From NCBI GenBank assembly GCA_002348385.1, contig DEBD01000030.1:1-53892 (forward strand): DNA of 53,892 bases, given 5' to 3'. The notes below the pieces were generated by a model that made no database searches, was not told the origin of the DNA, and saw only the letters and a program-made list of their open reading frames with translations. This DNA comes from Gammaproteobacteria bacterium UBA2965 (GTDB lineage: Bacteria; Pseudomonadota; Gammaproteobacteria; Pseudomonadales; Azotimanducaceae). The position numbers were made by a program, and so were the translations under genes. Shown piece after piece: positions 7,627 through 14,914 of this stretch (position 1 is its first letter; every line of letters starts with the position of its first letter).

Positions 7627-9222
7627 GTGAGCGCATACGACTTGGTAATCGTGGGTGCCGGCTCTGCCGGGTGCGTGCTCGCTAATCGCCTGTCCCAGGA
7701 CCCGTCGCGACGGGTCCTGCTGGTGGAGGCCGGCGGCGGTCACCGTCACCCACTGCTGCACATTCCGGCCGGGTGGGCGGCCAACTTCAAGAACCCCAAG
7801 GTGGACTGGGGGTATTCCACCGAACCGGAAGCGCAGCTGAACGGCCGCAGCATTTACTGGCCGCGCGGCAAGGTGCTGGGGGGCTCTTCGGCCATCAACG
7901 GGATGGTCTACATTCGCGGCGTGCCGCTGGATTACGAGCGCTGGGCGCAGGCCGGTGCGACGGGTTGGGGCTATGACGACGTGCTGCCTTACTTCCGCAA
8001 AGCAGAAGCCCAGCAGCGCGTGGACGATGAGTTTCACGGTGTTGACGGGCCGTTGTACGTGGAAGACGTGCGCGACAAGCGCGAAGCGCATGAGGCGTTT
8101 CTGCACGGTATGCAGGAAGTAGGTATTCCGCGCAACGATGACTTCAATGGCCGTGACCAGGCGGGCGGCGGATACTATCAGTTCAATCAGCATGTGGGTC
8201 GCCGCTGGAGCACCGCCAGCGCTTATCTCGACCCGGTGCGCAGTCGGTCCAATCTGGACGTGGTCACCCACACCAAGGCGCATCGCGTCACTTTCGAAGG
8301 CAAGCGCGTCACCGGCGTGGTGCTCGAGCACGAGCGTGGCGGGGTGCGCCACGTTGAGGCTGCCCATGTGGCGCTGTGCGGGGGATCGATCAATTCGCCG
8401 CAGTTGCTGGAGCTGTCTGGCGTGGGGGACGGGGAGCGTCTCCAGGAGCTGGGCATCGAGGTGGTGCACCATCTGCCCGACGTTGGGGAGCATCTGCAGG
8501 ATCACCTGATCTCCAAGGCCGTGTACGGCACGCGAGACGAGCATTCCATCAATCGAGAGGTACAGGGATGGCGCCTGGCGCCCACGGCGCTGCGTTGGCT
8601 GCTGACGCGCGGTGGGCCGCTCACCACGGGCTCTGCGCCGGTCGGTGGCTTCTGGTACACGCGCGAGGGCCTGGAAGCCCCCGACATCCAGATTCATTTC
8701 GCCTCGGGCGCCACGCTGTACAACAATCAGGGCCGCATCAAGGCCATGCCCATTCCGGCCATGACGGCGGTGGCGGACCAGAACCGTCCGGAATCTAGCG
8801 GCTCGCTGCACATCACCTCCACTGATCCTCACGCACCGCCCCGCATTCGGGCCAGCTACCTGGACAGCGAGGTGGATCGAAAAACCCTCATCGACGGGTT
8901 GCGGCTGGTGGTGAGCATCTTCGAAAGTCAGGCCATGGCGCCGTTCGTCACCGAGCGCATAGCGCCTCGGGTGAACGTGGATTCCGACGACGAGCTGCTC
9001 GACTACATTCGCGGCGACGCGGTGACCTCCTACCACCCCACTAGCACCTGCCGCATCGGCTCGGTGGTGGATCCGGACCTGTCGGTGAAAGGCGTGTCGG
9101 GGCTTTCGGTGGTGGACGCGTCGGTGATGCCCTACGTTGTGTCGGGCAACACCAACGCGGCCACCATCATGATCGCTGAAAAGGCGGCGGAGCAGCACCT
9201 CTTTCAGTCAGAGCCTCTGTGA
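7627..9222 (+). CDS. GMC-family FAD-dependent alcohol/choline dehydrogenase
   Basis: A 531-residue flavoprotein starting at a GTG. It has the GAGSAG dinucleotide-binding motif (residues 10-15), the GGSSAINGMVYIRG flavin motif and the GMC signature, with the C-terminal catalytic pair His470 (SYHPTSTC) and Asn510 (NTNAATIM). Such enzymes oxidise choline, primary alcohols or polyethylene glycol to aldehydes and pass electrons to the respiratory chain or oxygen. No betaine-aldehyde dehydrogenase or BetI-like gene is adjacent, so a choline role is not supported and the substrate is open. Confidence 0.88.
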   Translation: MSAYDLVIVGAGSAGCVLANRLSQDPSRRVLLVEAGGGHRHPLLHIPAGWAANFKNPKVDWGYSTEPEAQLNGRSIYWPRGKVLGGSSAINGMVYIRGVPLDYERWAQAGATGWGYDDVLPYFRKAEAQQRVDDEFHGVDGPLYVEDVRDKREAHEAFLHGMQEVGIPRNDDFNGRDQAGGGYYQFNQHVGRRWSTASAYLDPVRSRSNLDVVTHTKAHRVTFEGKRVTGVVLEHERGGVRHVEAAHVALCGGSINSPQLLELSGVGDGERLQELGIEVVHHLPDVGEHLQDHLISKAVYGTRDEHSINREVQGWRLAPTALRWLLTRGGPLTTGSAPVGGFWYTREGLEAPDIQIHFASGATLYNNQGRIKAMPIPAMTAVADQNRPESSGSLHITSTDPHAPPRIRASYLDSEVDRKTLIDGLRLVVSIFESQAMAPFVTERIAPRVNVDSDDELLDYIRGDAVTSYHPTSTCRIGSVVDPDLSVKGVSGLSVVDASVMPYVVSGNTNAATIMIAEKAAEQHLFQSEPL

Positions 9223-9252
9223 TCTGTCTCTCGGCCAGGCCCGCAATATCGG

Positions 9253-9280
9253 TTGCATTCGCAGTAGCGGCCACTATCAT
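9253..9280 (+). promoter_or_regulatory. Candidate promoter of the thrS leader
   Basis: TTGCAT (9253-9258) and TATCAT (9275-9280) are spaced by 16 bases. The -10 box matches consensus at five of six positions, the -35 box only weakly. Transcription would begin near 9287, just before the leader peptide starts at 9290 and 9299. Prediction by eye only. Confidence 0.4.
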
Positions 9281-9289
9281 TCCGCCACG

Positions 9290-9361
9290 ATGTGCGATAT
9301 GCGTGTAATGACCACCACGACTACCACGGCAACCAGTGTTGCCGGGTCGTCGCGTGCGTAA
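9290..9361 (+). CDS. Threonine-rich leader peptide of thrS (attenuator)
   Basis: A very short open frame with three nested in-frame ATGs (9290, 9299, 9308). From the second ATG it reads MRVMTTTTTTATSVAGSSRA and ends at TAA 9359-9361. Six consecutive Thr codons (ACC ACC ACG ACT ACC ACG, 9311-9328) are followed by Ala and a seventh Thr. This is the form of an amino-acid operon leader peptide, like that of the E. coli thr operon. It is followed by alternative hairpins and an intrinsic terminator directly before thrS. Expected effect: scarce charged Thr-tRNA stalls the ribosome and allows read-through. No clear Shine-Dalgarno is visible. Confidence 0.78.
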   Translation: MCDMRVMTTTTTTATSVAGSSRA

Positions 9362-9401
9362 GAATTAGGATTGCAGAGCGGCGGCCGAAGCGGGCGCCGC
9401 T
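9327..9401 (+). promoter_or_regulatory. thrS attenuator hairpins (pause and competing stems)
   Basis: Two perfect stems precede the terminator. CGGCAAC (9327-9333) pairs with GTTGCCG (9338-9344) across a four-base loop and starts at the last of the six consecutive Thr codons. AGCGGCG (9377-9383) pairs with CGCCGCT (9395-9401). CCGGG at 9342-9346, freed if a ribosome stalls on the Thr run, is complementary to CCCGG at 9414-9418 in the terminator stem and is a candidate antiterminator arm. The exact switch needs folding calculations. Confidence 0.55.
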
Positions 9402-9411
9402 CCCCACGAAG

Positions 9412-9445
9412 ACCCCGGGAGGCAGCGCCACCGGGGTTTTTGTTT
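9412..9445 (+). terminator. thrS: Intrinsic terminator of the thrS attenuator
   Basis: ACCCCGG (9412-9418) pairs with CCGGGGT (9431-9437); within the loop GGC (9421-9423) can pair with GCC (9427-9429). A T-rich tract TTTTTGTTT (9437-9445) follows at once. The structure ends 15 bases before the thrS ATG, with the AAGG ribosome-binding site (9448-9451) after it, so a terminator here can only act as a conditional attenuator of thrS. Confidence 0.8.
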
Positions 9446-9460
9446 ATAAGGTAACGAGAA

Positions 9461-11314
9461 ATGGCGAGCTTTGAACATAGCGGTGAAGACCTGGACCACG
9501 ACGAGCTATACAAGATCCGGCACAGTCTGGCGCACGTGCTGGCACAGGCGGTGCTGGAGCTTCGACCCGGCAGCACCCTGGGGTTCGGCCCCCCCATTGA
9601 CGACGGGTTCTACTACGACTTCATTCTCACGGAACCCCTCACGGAGGAAGACTTTCCCGAACTCACCCGGCGCATGAAGAAGGTCATCAAGAAGGGTCAG
9701 CGGTTCTATCGAGAAGATTTACCCGCGGACGAAGCGCTGGCGCGCATCGACGAGATGAGCGAGCCCTATAAGCGCGAGTACGGCGAAGAGCTGATCGACA
9801 AGCATGGGCTGAACGGGTTGTCGTTCTACCGCAACGGACCTTTCCTGGATATGTGCGAAGGCCCCCACGTGGACACCACCAAGGAAATCCCGCGCGATGC
9901 CTTCAAGCTGCGCAGCGTGGCAGGCGCCTACTGGCGCGGCAACTCCGACAACGTGATGATGACCCGCATCTACGCCTGGGCGTTTCTGGACCAGGAAACC
10001 CTGGACGCCCATGTCAGCGCATACGAAGAAGCCCAGGCGCGGGACCACAAAAAGCTCGGACGCGAGCTCGGCATCTTCAAGATCGACAACGACATCGGGC
10101 GTGGGCTGCCGTTGTGGCTGCCCAACGGCACCGTGGTGCGCGACGAGTTGGAGAAACTTGCCAAGGAGCTGGAATTCAAGGCTGGCTATCAGCGCGTGGC
10201 CACGCCGCATCTGGCTAGAGAATCGCTGTATCACACCACCGGACACCTGCCCTACTACGCGGAGGACATGTATCCGCCCATGGAGCTGATGGACAGCGTG
10301 GAAGGCGATGACGGCTCCGAGGAGCAGCGCGTCAAGGAAGCCTATCGGTTGCGACCCATGAACTGCCCGCACCATCACAAGGTGTTCGACGCTCAGCCAC
10401 GCAGCTATCGGGATCTGCCGCTGCGCTTGGCGGAGTACGGGCAGGTGTATCGGTTCGAGGACTCAGGTGCGGTGAGCGGCTTGTTAAGAGTGCGCGGCAT
10501 GTGCATGAACGATGCCCATATTTATTGCACTAAGGAGCAGATCAAGAGCGAGTTCAAAGACGTGATCGCCATGTACGAAGAGGCCTACCAGATCCTTGGC
10601 ATCGAGGATTACCGCATTCGGCTCTCCAAGTGGGACTCGGATGACGAAAAGGGCAAAGACAAGTACGTGGACGCCCCCGAGCAGTGGGCGGAATGCGAAG
10701 CCATTCTGGCCGAAGTGCTCGACGAGATTGGCTTGCCCTACGAGGTGGGCATCGGCGAGGCCGCCTTCTACGGACCCAAGGTGGACATTCAGTTCGTCAC
10801 CGTCACCGGTCGTGAAGAGAGCGTGTCCACGGTGCAGCTGGACTTCGCCATGCCTGGACGAATGGGCTTGTCCTATGTTGGCCCCGACGGCGCCGAGCAC
10901 GTGCCTTATTGCATCCACCGCGCGCCGTTTTCCACACACGAACGCATGGTGGCGTTTCTCATGGAGCACTACGCGGGCGCCTTCCCCACCTGGCTGGCAC
11001 CCGTGCAGGTGCAGCTCCTGACGGTGTCGGAGCATTTCGACGATTACGCAGACGGCGTCGTGGCGCGGCTGCGCGGCCACATGGTGCGCGCCGAGCGAGC
11101 GCCGTCCAACGACACGTTGCCCAAAAAGATTCGTCAGGGCACCACGGCGAAGATTCCAAACCTGCTCATCGTTGGCGAGCGGGAGGTGGAGGAGGGCACG
11201 GTTACGCTGCGCCGCTACGGCGAGAAGCAGCAGACCACCATGAGCGTGGACGAGTTTGAGGCGAAGCTTTTGACTACCATTGCTGAACGGCGGCTGCACT
11301 TCGCGCTGGACTAG
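9461..11314 (+). CDS. thrS: Threonyl-tRNA synthetase lacking the TGS domain
   Basis: A 617-residue class II synthetase that charges tRNA-Thr. The N-terminal TGS domain of E. coli ThrRS is missing: the protein begins almost directly with the editing domain (His21 and His25 in HSLAH, Cys132 and His136 in MCEGPH). Zinc ligands are Cys302, His353 and His486; the anticodon-binding domain follows (FPTWLAPVQV onward). The motif 2 loop is atypical: GMCMNDAH where E. coli has GFTQDDAH, and MNCPHH instead of MNCPGH. An insert of roughly ten residues precedes MNCP. infC, rpmI and rplT do not follow it. It may be a second, starvation-inducible ThrRS. Confidence 0.92.
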   Translation: MASFEHSGEDLDHDELYKIRHSLAHVLAQAVLELRPGSTLGFGPPIDDGFYYDFILTEPLTEEDFPELTRRMKKVIKKGQRFYREDLPADEALARIDEMSEPYKREYGEELIDKHGLNGLSFYRNGPFLDMCEGPHVDTTKEIPRDAFKLRSVAGAYWRGNSDNVMMTRIYAWAFLDQETLDAHVSAYEEAQARDHKKLGRELGIFKIDNDIGRGLPLWLPNGTVVRDELEKLAKELEFKAGYQRVATPHLARESLYHTTGHLPYYAEDMYPPMELMDSVEGDDGSEEQRVKEAYRLRPMNCPHHHKVFDAQPRSYRDLPLRLAEYGQVYRFEDSGAVSGLLRVRGMCMNDAHIYCTKEQIKSEFKDVIAMYEEAYQILGIEDYRIRLSKWDSDDEKGKDKYVDAPEQWAECEAILAEVLDEIGLPYEVGIGEAAFYGPKVDIQFVTVTGREESVSTVQLDFAMPGRMGLSYVGPDGAEHVPYCIHRAPFSTHERMVAFLMEHYAGAFPTWLAPVQVQLLTVSEHFDDYADGVVARLRGHMVRAERAPSNDTLPKKIRQGTTAKIPNLLIVGEREVEEGTVTLRRYGEKQQTTMSVDEFEAKLLTTIAERRLHFALD

Positions 11315-11387
11315 CCACAAGCCGAACAAAAGGACGTTTTCGCTGCATCTTCCGCGGCCGCGATCATGCTGCTCGACAGCCGGTCGG

Positions 11388-12650
11388 TTAGCGGACGTTT
11401 AGCTCCGCCAACCCCGCTTCGCGTACTTCGGCAGCGCGCGTTTCAATGGCGTCGATGTCTTCCTGAGGAATTCCTAGGTCGCTCAGTACCTCCTGATTGG
11501 CTTCACCCAGCATGGCAGGGTCGCCAGGATGCGCACCCGGGGTGTCGCTCAACGTCACCAGGTTGCCTGCTACCGTGGTGGGGCCGAAACCAGGTACCTG
11601 CACCTGGCTTAGATAGCCGTTAGCAAGGCTCTGCTCGTCTTGCAGAACCTGGTGCCAATCCCTTACCCGCTCCCAGATGGCTTCGGGTTGGGTGCGCAGA
11701 AATGCGTCCCACTCCAGCGCCGTTTTGCCGGCAAACGCTTTCTCCAGAGCGGCGCGAATCTCTTCGGAGTCTTCGGTGGTGATCCCCTCGCCCAGGCGCT
11801 TGCGTGGTGTGTTGAAACGCGCGTCGAAGGCGTACTCCGCGATGTCGCCGAAGGCGCAGATAGCGTCCCAGGCTTCCTGCTGCATGGTTTGGGCCAGCAT
11901 GATGGCGCCGCCGCAGCTGGTGGGGTAGATGCCGTAAGGGCCCTTTATGTTGGGGTGGTGACTGCCGGCACGGGTGAGCGTGGCGCCTGTCATGGCGGTG
12001 TGGGTCAGCTCCCACTGCTGAAGCCACAGCTGCGTGCCCAATGCGCTGGTCTGCACCCGCTGTCCCAGACCCGTTCGCTCTCGGGCGAACAGGGCCGTCA
12101 TGGTGGCCAATGCCAGGTGCATGCCGCCGGCGGTGTCGCCGATGATGGCTCCGGGTACCACGGGCGGGCCATCGGGCATGCCGGTCATGTGTGCCAGCCC
12201 GCCGCGGGCCACCGCCGCGCCGTCTAGCATCGCTTTATCGGTGTCGGGGCCCGTTGGCCCGAAGCCATTAACCGATGCATAGATCAGCCGCGGGTTGCGC
12301 GCGTTCAGGGCCTCAAAGCCCAACCCGAGCTGGTCGAGCGCCTTAGCGCGGAAGTTGGTGAGAAACACGTCGGCGCTGTCGATGAGCTTGAGCATGGCGT
12401 TCAGTCCCAGTTCCGTGGTGAGATCCATGCTCAACGATCGCTTGCCCCGATTGGCCGCTACGTATTGCGGGCCTATGGTGCTTTCGGGTGTCTGGTTGTC
12501 ATGACCACGTTGGTAGCGGGTGGGATCCCCCAAAGGGGGCTCCACCTTGATGACTTCAGCACCCATGTCGCACAGGTACAGGCTGGCCACTGGCCCTTGT
12601 ACGGCGATGGTCATGTCCACGACGCGAATTTCGGTCAGCGGTTGGGTCAT
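11388..12650 (-). CDS. CaiB/BaiF family III CoA transferase
   Basis: A 420-residue class III CoA transferase, the usual length for the family. It begins with RVVDMTIAVQGPVASLYLCDMGAEVIKVEPP, contains the NRGKRSLSMDL strand and VNGFGPTGP, and has the likely catalytic Asp172 in IIGDTAGG. A GAGGAGG ribosome-binding site precedes the ATG. Members move CoA between carboxylic acids without ATP. The neighbouring acyl-CoA synthetase on the same strand and the acyl-CoA dehydrogenase beyond suggest a CoA-dependent degradation pathway; donor and acceptor are unknown. Confidence 0.88.
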   Translation of the reverse strand: MTQPLTEIRVVDMTIAVQGPVASLYLCDMGAEVIKVEPPLGDPTRYQRGHDNQTPESTIGPQYVAANRGKRSLSMDLTTELGLNAMLKLIDSADVFLTNFRAKALDQLGLGFEALNARNPRLIYASVNGFGPTGPDTDKAMLDGAAVARGGLAHMTGMPDGPPVVPGAIIGDTAGGMHLALATMTALFARERTGLGQRVQTSALGTQLWLQQWELTHTAMTGATLTRAGSHHPNIKGPYGIYPTSCGGAIMLAQTMQQEAWDAICAFGDIAEYAFDARFNTPRKRLGEGITTEDSEEIRAALEKAFAGKTALEWDAFLRTQPEAIWERVRDWHQVLQDEQSLANGYLSQVQVPGFGPTTVAGNLVTLSDTPGAHPGDPAMLGEANQEVLSDLGIPQEDIDAIETRAAEVREAGLAELNVR

Positions 12651-12785
12651 GCTCCTCCTCCTCGATGACCAATAGTGGGAGCTTGCGTGATTGGCTGCAA
12701 GGCGTCGGGTGCCAGCGGTCAGCGCAGCCTATCGCGCAATTCCACGATCGCTGCCGCATGGTATCGGTTGGCAGCGTCGCCGGCT

Positions 12786-14471
12786 CTAACGCGCAGCGGC
12801 CACCTCAAGCTGCTCGCGCAGCTCGCGCTTCAAGAATTTTCCGTTAGCGTTGCGGGGCAGGGGTTCGTCAAGCACCCAGATGTAGCGCGGAATCTTGTGC
12901 TTGGCAATTCGCATCGCACAGTGTTCCCGCAGGCCGTTTGCGTCCACACTCTTGCCTTGCTTGCAGAAGATGGCGGCACCCACCTCTTCCCCCAGGCGGT
13001 CGTCGGGCACGCTGAACACTGAGCACTCAGCCACCGCGTCGTGGTCATACAGGGCGGCCTCCACCTCGGCGCAGTAGACGTTCTCGCCCCCCCGTAACAC
13101 CATGTCTTTGGCGCGATCCACGATGTAGAGAAAGCCGTCTTCGTCCATGCGGGCGATGTCCCCCGTGTGCAACCAGCCGTCGGTGATGGTCTCTGCCGTA
13201 GCCTCGGGACGATTGAGGTATCCCCGGATGACTGGCGCACCCTTGACCCACAGCTCTCCCGGACTGCCCACGGGCACTTCCAGGCCCTCCTCGTCCACCA
13301 GCATGGCGTCATAGTTGGGTAGTACGGGTCCTGCGCTGGTGGGTTTGTCGAGGAAGAAATTGCCGCCGATGGAGGTGATGACGCCGCAGGTCTCGGTCAT
13401 GCCGTAGCCTGTTCCCGGACTTGCTTTCTGCGCGATCTTGCCTACCAGGTCAGGAGGCAATTGCGCGCCGCCGCCGCCGAGTCCGGCCACGCTGGAGGTG
13501 TCGTAGCGGTCGAAGTCCGGGTGTGCTAGCAGCTCGCGGGCCATTACCGGCACGCCGGTCACGGACGTGATGCATTCGGCCTCGATGAGCTTCAACGCCT
13601 CTCCCGCATCCCACTTGTACATGTGCACTAGCTTGCCGCCCTGCAGCGTCAACGGGTGATTGACGCAGTTGTTGGCGGTGACGTGAAACAGCGGGGTGGT
13701 GATTAATGAGGCGAGCTGTGCCGGTGGTGTGGCGGCGCTGCCGTTCTGTTCCGCGATGGTTGTCAGGCAGGTACCCCAGAACGACAGATTCATGATGTTG
13801 TTGAGGCAACCCCGATGGGTGAGCTGAGCGCCCTTGGGAAACCCGGTGGTGCCCGAGGTATAGAAAATGCAGGCAACCGAGTCAGTGTCGATGGATACGT
13901 TAGGCAGCGATTCATCTCTGGTCAACAACTCGGACCAGCCCACCACGTCGCTGTGTGGAGATTCCAGGCGCACACCCACCAATGTGGGATTGCACGCAAG
14001 CTCCTGACGATGGGGCGTCAGTCGTTGCAGGCGTTGTTCGTCGCAGATCAATATCTTGGGTGCGGCCTCGTTGATGCCGTGGACCATTTCCGGCCCCACC
14101 CACCAGGCGTTCATGCCAGACACCGTGGCACCAATAGAGATCGCTGCCCAGTAAGCCTGCAACCACTCGGGGTAATTGCGCATGGCGATGGCCACCACGT
14201 CCCCGGGCTGCACGTTATGCTCGATGAGCCAGTTCGCGATGCTGGCGACCCGAGCGTGAGCCTGCGCGTAGGTGAGTCGCTCGTCTTCGTAGACCAGGTA
14301 GTCGCGCTCTGCAAACTGGGTGGAGGTCAGCCACACATCACGCAGGCTGTTTGGCGCGGCCGCGTAACCCTTCAGGCGAATGCCGCGAATGTCGAACTCC
14401 GCGATCTCGAATGGCGCGCCAGGCGCGGTCAGCTCGGCCCACACGGCGCGAAGCTGTGGATAGATGCTCAT
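12786..14471 (-). CDS. AMP-dependent acyl-CoA synthetase
   Basis: A 561-residue adenylate-forming ligase. The P-loop FYTSGTTGFPKGAQ is at about residues 203-216, the GYGMTETCG motif and the TGDIARMDEDGFLYIVDR hinge follow, and the catalytic lysine lies in NANGKFLKREL near the C-terminus. It activates a carboxylic acid to acyl-AMP and then acyl-CoA; medium-chain or aromatic acids are common for this subfamily. GAGGGG lies eight bases before the ATG. It is separated by 135 bases from the CoA transferase gene downstream, and the small selenoprotein gene lies upstream on the same strand. Confidence 0.9.
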   Translation of the reverse strand: MSIYPQLRAVWAELTAPGAPFEIAEFDIRGIRLKGYAAAPNSLRDVWLTSTQFAERDYLVYEDERLTYAQAHARVASIANWLIEHNVQPGDVVAIAMRNYPEWLQAYWAAISIGATVSGMNAWWVGPEMVHGINEAAPKILICDEQRLQRLTPHRQELACNPTLVGVRLESPHSDVVGWSELLTRDESLPNVSIDTDSVACIFYTSGTTGFPKGAQLTHRGCLNNIMNLSFWGTCLTTIAEQNGSAATPPAQLASLITTPLFHVTANNCVNHPLTLQGGKLVHMYKWDAGEALKLIEAECITSVTGVPVMARELLAHPDFDRYDTSSVAGLGGGGAQLPPDLVGKIAQKASPGTGYGMTETCGVITSIGGNFFLDKPTSAGPVLPNYDAMLVDEEGLEVPVGSPGELWVKGAPVIRGYLNRPEATAETITDGWLHTGDIARMDEDGFLYIVDRAKDMVLRGGENVYCAEVEAALYDHDAVAECSVFSVPDDRLGEEVGAAIFCKQGKSVDANGLREHCAMRIAKHKIPRYIWVLDEPLPRNANGKFLKRELREQLEVAAAR

Positions 14472-14580
14472 CGATGTTTCCCCTCAAATCGACCGCCTTG
14501 CCCGGTACAGGGGAAAGCGACGCGCAGCTACTCTAAATCAGGCACCATGCCGGGGAAAACCCTCAGCGGTTAAAGAGCTC

Positions 14581-14802
14581 TCAGCGGTTCGACAGCTCCG
14601 CCACCAGCTCAGCCTCGTCTGGAAACTCGCCAGTCTGATGTTTGGAATAGACCAGCTGGCCGTCCACCTCTACGTCGAAGATGCCACCACCGCCGGGGAT
14701 GAGTCTGGCATCGGTGGAGAATGCTTGTGCGAACTTGGCAGCCAGACTGGCCGCCCGTGGTTCGTAGTTTCACTGGGCGCAATAAGTAATGCTGATTTCC
14801 AC
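14581..14802 (-). CDS. SelW-like (Rdx family) selenoprotein with in-frame UGA
   Basis: Reading through one in-frame TGA (14772-14770) gives a complete 73-residue thioredoxin-like protein of the SelW/SelT/SelH (Rdx) family. The N-terminus reads ISITYCAQU followed by NYEPRAASLAAKF, so the CxxC redox motif is CAQ-Sec (Cys8, Sec11 from the GTG start at 14802). The body has the family's LIPGGGGIFDVEVDG and VYSKHQTGEFP segments and ends in TGA at 14581. GGGAGGG just ahead supports GTG 14802; an ATG at 14814 would add four residues but has no ribosome-binding site. A stem-loop sits right after the UGA. Standard gene calling would miss this gene. Confidence 0.85.
14737..14755 (-). promoter_or_regulatory. 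Candidate bacterial SECIS stem-loop
   Basis: On the minus strand, 14 bases after the UGA, GGCGGCC pairs with GGCTGCC (seven pairs including one G-U) around the loop AGTCT. Bacterial SECIS elements are short hairpins within the coding region just 3' of the UGA, with G and U in the apical loop recognised by SelB; E. coli fdhF has GGUCU there. Position, stem length and loop all fit. Based on inspection only. Confidence 0.65.
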
Positions 14803-14914
14803 GGACCCTCCCATGTGAATGACAGCGGCTTGATTCTATTCTGCGGGACGCTGAATGTCGCGCGAGCTTGAGTGACTTGATACAGTGCCGGGCAAACGAA
14901 AACCGGGGGACATC

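Noticed and set aside
7405..9198. 597-codon open frame on the minus strand opposite the GMC oxidoreductase
   Set aside because: Antisense shadow of a well-supported flavoprotein gene; composition is His/Arg/Val-rich without any recognisable domain.
11315..11387. Search for infC (often AUU-started) after thrS
   Set aside because: Only 73 bases separate thrS from the convergent CoA transferase gene; no IF-3 sequence is present.
14762..14814. Idea that the small SelW-like gene is a pseudogene broken by a stop
   Set aside because: The only stop is exactly at the Sec position of the CxxU motif, the rest of the frame is intact, and a SECIS-like hairpin follows, so recoding is the better explanation.
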